Positions 14,278-17,804 of a stretch of DNA of 17,804 bases are shown piece after piece. Each line of letters begins with the position of its first letter. The first letter of the stretch is position 1. This stretch comes from Schlegelella_A sp035995885. GTDB lineage: Bacteria; Pseudomonadota; Gammaproteobacteria; Burkholderiales; Burkholderiaceae_C. Position numbers and translations under genes: made by a program. The stretch is taken from the NCBI GenBank assembly GCA_035995885.1, contig DASYKC010000039.1:1-17804 (forward strand), given 5' to 3'. The notes beneath the pieces are model-generated. The model saw only the letters and a list, made by a program, of their open reading frames with translations, made no database searches and was not told the DNA's origin.

Positions 14278-15278
14278 CCGCGTTCACCTTCGAGGCGGCG
14301 CTGCCGGTCGTCTTCATGGCGCTGATGGGCGTGGCGATGCTGATCTACGTCGTCAGCGACGGCTACGACCTCGGCGTCGGCATGCTGATGCACCGCGCCA
14401 CGCCGGCCGAGAAGGACACGCTCATCGCCTCGATCGGCCCGTTCTGGGACGCCAACGAGACCTGGCTCGTGCTCGGCGTCGGCATCCTCCTGATCGCCTT
14501 CCCGAAGGCGCACGGCGTCGTCCTCGGCGAGCTCTACCTGCCCGTTGCCTTCATGCTGATCGGCCTGATCCTGCGCGGCGTCGCCTTCGACTTCCGCGTC
14601 AAGGCGCGCGAGGGCCACAAGGCGACCTGGGACCGCCTCTTCTTCGCCGGCTCGACGATCGCGTCGGTCGCGCAGGGCTGGATGCCCGGCCGCTACGTCA
14701 GCGGCTTCGGCAGCGGCTGGAACTACCCGCTCTTCGCCGCCGCGATCGCCGTCGCCCTGCCGATGGCCTACGTGCTGATGGGCGCGTGCTGGCTGATCAT
14801 GAAGACCGAAGGCGAGCTCCAGGAACGGGCGATCGCCTGGGGACGGATCGCCTGGCTGCCGGTCGTCGTCGGCATGGTCCTGATCTCGATGGCGACGCCG
14901 TGGATCAGCGAGACCGTTCGCCACCGCTGGTTCGCGCTGCCCGAGATCATCGCCCTCAGCGCCATCCCGGTCGCCACCGGCGTCGCCCTCTGGACCGTGC
15001 GCGCGCTGCTCGGCGGCAGCCTCGTCCGCGGCGCGCTCTGCTGGCTGCCGTTCGCGCTCATGATCGGCGTCTTCCTGCTCGGTTTCCTCGGCCTCGCGTA
15101 CAGCATCTATCCGTTCGTCGTCATCGACCGGCTGACGGTCTGGCAGGCGGCGAGCAGCAGCGAGGCGCTCGAGTTCATCCTCGTCGGCGTCTGCATCTCG
15201 GTACCGGCGATCGCCGGCTACACGATCTATTCGTACCGCGTCTTCCGCGGCAAGACCGGCGCGTTGAGGTACGCCTGA
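14274..15278 (+). CDS. cydB: Cytochrome bd quinol oxidase subunit II (CydB/CioB)
   Basis: Second integral-membrane subunit of the bd oxidase, 334 residues, with about eight hydrophobic helices. Family motifs are SDGYDLGVGML (28-38), GPFWDANETWLV (55-66) and RGVAFDFR (101-108), followed by the GSTIASVAQGWMPGRYV segment. It overlaps cydA as ATGA, so the two subunits are probably made in step. No CydX/CbdX-like micro-ORF is found after it: the next gene starts 23 bases later. No cydDC transporter genes are present in the window. Loss of CydX is common for CioAB-like oxidases. Confidence 0.97.
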   Translation: MTAFTFEAALPVVFMALMGVAMLIYVVSDGYDLGVGMLMHRATPAEKDTLIASIGPFWDANETWLVLGVGILLIAFPKAHGVVLGELYLPVAFMLIGLILRGVAFDFRVKAREGHKATWDRLFFAGSTIASVAQGWMPGRYVSGFGSGWNYPLFAAAIAVALPMAYVLMGACWLIMKTEGELQERAIAWGRIAWLPVVVGMVLISMATPWISETVRHRWFALPEIIALSAIPVATGVALWTVRALLGGSLVRGALCWLPFALMIGVFLLGFLGLAYSIYPFVVIDRLTVWQAASSSEALEFILVGVCISVPAIAGYTIYSYRVFRGKTGALRYA

Positions 15279-15301
15279 GCCGGCAGCCGTCAAGGAGCTC
15301 C

Positions 15302-16078
15302 ATGAACGAATCGACCGCACCGGGCCCGTTCGCGCGGCCTTCCCGCTTCGGCGCCGACGAGTGGGAGGCGCGCGTGCAGCTCGCCGCCGCGTACCGGATC
15401 TTCGATCTCCTCGGCTGGACCGAGCTCATCTACAACCACATCTCGCTGCGTGTCCCCGGCGAGGACTCGCATTACCTGATCAACCCGTTCGGCCTGCACT
15501 ACTCCGAGGTGTGCGCGTCGAACCTCGTCAAGGTCGACCTCGAGGGGCGGATCGTCGGCCACGCCGACTGGCCGATCAACCCGGCCGGAATCACCTTCCA
15601 CGGCGCGATCCACGCGACGCTTCCTGATGCGCACTGCGTGATGCACGTGCACACGACGGCGACGCAGGCGGTGTGCTGCCTGAAGGGCGGCCTCGCCTTC
15701 ACGAACTTCTACGCCGCGCAGCTCTACGGCAAGGTCGCGTACCACGACTTCGAGGGCATCACCGTCCACGGCGACGAAGGCGCGCGCATCCTGAAGAGCG
15801 CCGAAGGGCGGCCGGTGATCCTGCTGCGCAGCCACGGGCCGGTGACGATCGGCGCGACGGTGGCGCAGGCGCTCTCGCTCATGTGGCTCGTCAACCGCGC
15901 CTGCGACGTCCAGCTGGCGACGCAGTCGATGGGCGAGGCGATGCCGATCCCGCGCGCGGTGCTCGAGAAGTGCGTCGCCGACTCGCTTCAGTTCAACCCG
16001 AAATACGGCGCCGGCGAAGACTCGTTCGCCGCCCTGCAGCGGCTCGTCGATCGCCGCGATCCGGACTACCGCATGTAG
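15302..16078 (+). CDS. Class II aldolase/adducin-family protein
   Basis: A 258-residue protein with the class II aldolase (AraD/FucA) fold. The zinc-binding histidines are H115 and H117 in VMHVHTT and H178 in RSHGP. The position that carries the catalytic Glu in fuculose-1-phosphate aldolase (PSSE before the WRFH stretch) is here NPAGITFH, so the Glu appears to be Gly. True aldol cleavage is therefore doubtful, and another reaction such as decarboxylation or epimerisation, or no catalysis, is possible. Many proteobacterial proteins of this family share the NPAG wording. The start is fixed by AAGGAG at 15292-15297. It lies 23 bases after cydB and may be co-transcribed with it, with no functional link evident. 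It converges with dsbC, leaving 21 bases between them and no clear terminator. Confidence 0.9.
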   Translation: MNESTAPGPFARPSRFGADEWEARVQLAAAYRIFDLLGWTELIYNHISLRVPGEDSHYLINPFGLHYSEVCASNLVKVDLEGRIVGHADWPINPAGITFHGAIHATLPDAHCVMHVHTTATQAVCCLKGGLAFTNFYAAQLYGKVAYHDFEGITVHGDEGARILKSAEGRPVILLRSHGPVTIGATVAQALSLMWLVNRACDVQLATQSMGEAMPIPRAVLEKCVADSLQFNPKYGAGEDSFAALQRLVDRRDPDYRM

Positions 16079-16099
16079 CCGGCGCGGCGCGAGGGCGGG

Positions 16100-16834
16100 T
16101 CAGCCCGGGCTCTTCGCGCGCGTGGCGACGAGCTGCTTTTCGATCTGCTCGGTGTTCAGCGCGCCCGCCTGCTGGCGGCCGTCCTCGAAGACCAGGCCCG
16201 GCGTGCCGCGGATGCGGTGCGCCTGGCCGAAGGCGAAGTTGCGCTGCAGCGCCGAAGTGTCGCACTGCGGGCTGCCGCTGACGGCGGTGCCGTTCAGCAT
16301 CCAGTCCCGCCAGGCCTTGGTGTTGTCCTTGGCGCACCAGATCTGCTTCGACTTCTCGGGCGAATCGCCGCCGAGGATCGGATAGAGGAAGGTGTAGACG
16401 GTGACGTCCTTGACCGCCTGCAGGTCCTTCTCGAACTTCTTGCAGTAGCCGCAGTTGGGGTCGGCGAAGACGACGAGCTTTCTCTCGCCGCTGCCCTGCT
16501 TCCAGACCATCGCGTCCTTCAGCGGCAGCGCCTTGAAGTCGATCGCCGTGAGCCTGGAGATGCGCTGTTCGGTGACGTTGGTGCGCGTCTTGGTGTCGAT
16601 CAGCTGGCCTTCGATCAGGTAGTTGCCCTGCTCGTCGGTGTAGACGATGTCGGTGCCGATGCGCACTTCGTAGAGGCCGGGGATCGGCGACTTGGTGATC
16701 TCGTCGATCTTCGGGAAATCGGGAACGCGCTCGCTGATGCTCTTGCGGATCGCCGCTTCGTCGGCGAAGGCGAACGAAGGCGCGAGCGACAGGGCGAGGA
16801 CCAGGGCGGCAGCGACACGCGAGGATCGGTTCAT
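16100..16834 (-). CDS. dsbC: Thiol:disulfide interchange protein DsbC
   Basis: Periplasmic disulfide isomerase that repairs wrongly paired cysteines and is kept reduced by DsbD. The 244-residue precursor has a signal peptide: basic start, hydrophobic LVLALSLAPSFA, likely cut after AFA near residue 24. The N-terminal dimerisation domain (about 25-85) precedes a thioredoxin fold with the active site CGYC (128-131) in ADPNCGYCKKFE. The structural pair C167 and C191, the cis-proline loop GTPGLVF near 210-216 and normal family length support DsbC rather than DsbG. It starts nine bases after the stop of the UbiH-type gene, with GAAAG as a modest ribosome binding site, so it is likely second in that operon. 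Confidence 0.96.
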   Translation of the reverse strand: MNRSSRVAAALVLALSLAPSFAFADEAAIRKSISERVPDFPKIDEITKSPIPGLYEVRIGTDIVYTDEQGNYLIEGQLIDTKTRTNVTEQRISRLTAIDFKALPLKDAMVWKQGSGERKLVVFADPNCGYCKKFEKDLQAVKDVTVYTFLYPILGGDSPEKSKQIWCAKDNTKAWRDWMLNGTAVSGSPQCDTSALQRNFAFGQAHRIRGTPGLVFEDGRQQAGALNTEQIEKQLVATRAKSPG

Positions 16835-16843
16835 GACGGTCTT

Positions 16844-17804
16844 TCAGGAGTCGAGCGCCCGGGCGGTGAGCCAGCGCTTGAGCGGGGCGACGCGATTGAC
16901 GACGGACATTCCATTGTTGCGGAGTTCGCGAATCGGCGCCGACGGCTCGGCGAACAAGCGCAACAAAACGTCGGTAATGCGCGTCATCGCCCACGTCGGC
17001 GCGGCGCGCTGCCGTACATACCGCCGGAGCAACCGCTCGTCGGCCAGACCGCGCCACGGCTCGCGCGCGGCGATCACGGCGGAGAGCGCGGCGACGTCGG
17101 CCAGGCCCAGATTCAAGCCCTGGCCGGCGAGCGGATGGACGACGTGCGCGGCGTCGCCGAGCAGGACCCAGCCGGGGCCGCACCAGGTCGCGGCACCGCC
17201 GACGACGAGCGGCCAGGCGGCGCGCTCCGAGCCGAGGGAGAGGCCGCCGGCCTCGGCGCCCGCCGCCGCGGCGAGCTCGCTCTCGAACGCCGCTGCGTCC
17301 ATCGCCAGCAAGGCGTCGGCGCGCTCGGCCGGCACCGACCAGACGAGCGCGTACGAGCGCTCCGGCTCCGGGCGGTCGAACGGCAGCAGCGCCAGCACGT
17401 CGGGCGAGCGGAACCACTGGCGCGCGACGTGGCGATGCGGCAGCGTCGCGACCAGGCGCGCGGCGATCGCCTTCTGGCCGTAGTCGCTGCGCTCGAAGCC
17501 GGCGTCGAGGGCGTGCAGCGAACCGGCTGCGCTGCGGCCTTCGCAATGGGCGACGAGCGTCGCGCTCGCGTCGGCATCGACGCGCGTCACGTGCGGCGCG
17601 AAGCGCAGCGCCGTGTCGAGCTCGTGCTCGAGCGCGGCGGCGTCGGTGATGACGGCGAGCTCGCCGACGCGCTGCTCCCAGGCCGAGAACTCGAGCCGGC
17701 CCGACGCCGAGTCACCGTGCACGACCATGTCGTGAACGGCTGTCCTGGCGCCCGCGGCGAGCGCCTCCCAGACCTTGAGCCGCTGCAGCAGATTGACCGA
17801 CGCG
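16844..17804 (-). CDS. UbiH/UbiF/COQ6-type FAD-dependent hydroxylase (5' part off the right edge)
   Basis: C-terminal part, about 320 residues, of a flavin-dependent aromatic hydroxylase of ubiquinone synthesis. The signature GDAAHVVHPLAGQGLNLG (about 17158 down to 17105) is the UbiH/COQ6 FAD-binding motif. There is also the substrate-domain wording LPFDRPEPERSYALVWSVP. Reading past the ATG at 17728 to the edge continues in frame without a stop and gives LLQRLKVWEAL then a hydrophobic VHDMVVHGD, typical of the family's region before the first hundred residues. The ATG at 17728 is therefore internal, and the FAD GxGxxG domain lies outside the window. Which ring position it hydroxylates (UbiH, UbiI or UbiF role) cannot be told. 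The stop is nine bases before dsbC. Confidence 0.93.
   Translation of the reverse strand, partial: ASVNLLQRLKVWEALAAGARTAVHDMVVHGDSASGRLEFSAWEQRVGELAVITDAAALEHELDTALRFAPHVTRVDADASATLVAHCEGRSAAGSLHALDAGFERSDYGQKAIAARLVATLPHRHVARQWFRSPDVLALLPFDRPEPERSYALVWSVPAERADALLAMDAAAFESELAAAAGAEAGGLSLGSERAAWPLVVGGAATWCGPGWVLLGDAAHVVHPLAGQGLNLGLADVAALSAVIAAREPWRGLADERLLRRYVRQRAAPTWAMTRITDVLLRLFAEPSAPIRELRNNGMSVVNRVAPLKRWLTARALDS

Noticed and set aside
16079..16111. Terminator between the aldolase-like gene and dsbC
   Set aside because: Only a 10-base palindrome AGCCCGGGCT at 16102-16111 inside the dsbC end; it leaves no loop and has no T-run.
16692..17483. 263-codon + strand frame opposite dsbC and the UbiH-type gene
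   Set aside because: Ser/Arg/Ala-rich composition without motifs, antisense to two recognised genes.
16844..17728. Taking the ATG at 17728 as the start of the UbiH-type gene
   Set aside because: The frame stays open to the right edge and the extra residues match the family, so the gene is cut by the window and this Met is internal.

Overview
The window looks like a piece of a high-GC proteobacterial chromosome, most likely a betaproteobacterium of the Burkholderiales type. The reasons are the very GC-rich codon use, a dsbC next to a UbiH-type hydroxylase, an M61 peptidase and a DUF3108 protein close by, and ubiquinone-linked respiration. This placement is inference from gene content; there is no rRNA or tRNA to confirm it. 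I see no CRISPR array, insertion sequence, phage gene or RNA gene.

Left region (1-6941, + strand): a cell-surface polysaccharide (O-antigen or capsule) locus whose beginning lies off the left edge. It holds a family 2 glycosyltransferase, three nucleotide-sugar enzymes (an RmlD-type reductase, a CapE/WbjB-type UDP-GlcNAc 4,6-dehydratase/5-epimerase and a WecB/WbjD-type 2-epimerase), two more family 2 glycosyltransferases and a WecA/WbpL-type polyprenyl-phosphate sugar-1-phosphate transferase. Together the three enzymes match the known route from UDP-GlcNAc to UDP-N-acetyl-L-quinovosamine. The WecA-type enzyme would load the first sugar on the lipid carrier and the transferases would extend it. 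No flippase, polymerase or chain-length regulator is in the window.

Middle region: lysS (6955-8463, +) starts 13 bases after the WecA-type gene, so a housekeeping gene directly adjoins the surface-sugar locus. A convergent minus-strand operon follows. Read in its own direction it runs M61 peptidase, DUF3108 envelope protein, enoyl-CoA hydratase, DinB-family protein, with overlaps or gaps of a few bases.

Right region: divergent from the M61 operon is cydA-cydB, a short-Q-loop (cyanide-insensitive type) cytochrome bd quinol oxidase, then a class II aldolase/adducin-family protein. Convergent with these are dsbC (periplasmic disulfide isomerase) and the 3' part of a UbiH/UbiF-type flavin hydroxylase that runs off the right edge.

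Most of the content is conserved and ordinary. The best leads are the inferred UDP-L-QuiNAc branch, the abutment of lysS on the polysaccharide locus, the mixed M61/DUF3108/enoyl-CoA hydratase/DinB operon, and a palindrome between the divergent M61 and cydA genes. I found no convincing evidence of a wholly new system. No gene-free stretch exceeds 300 bases; the longest gap is 5743-5852.
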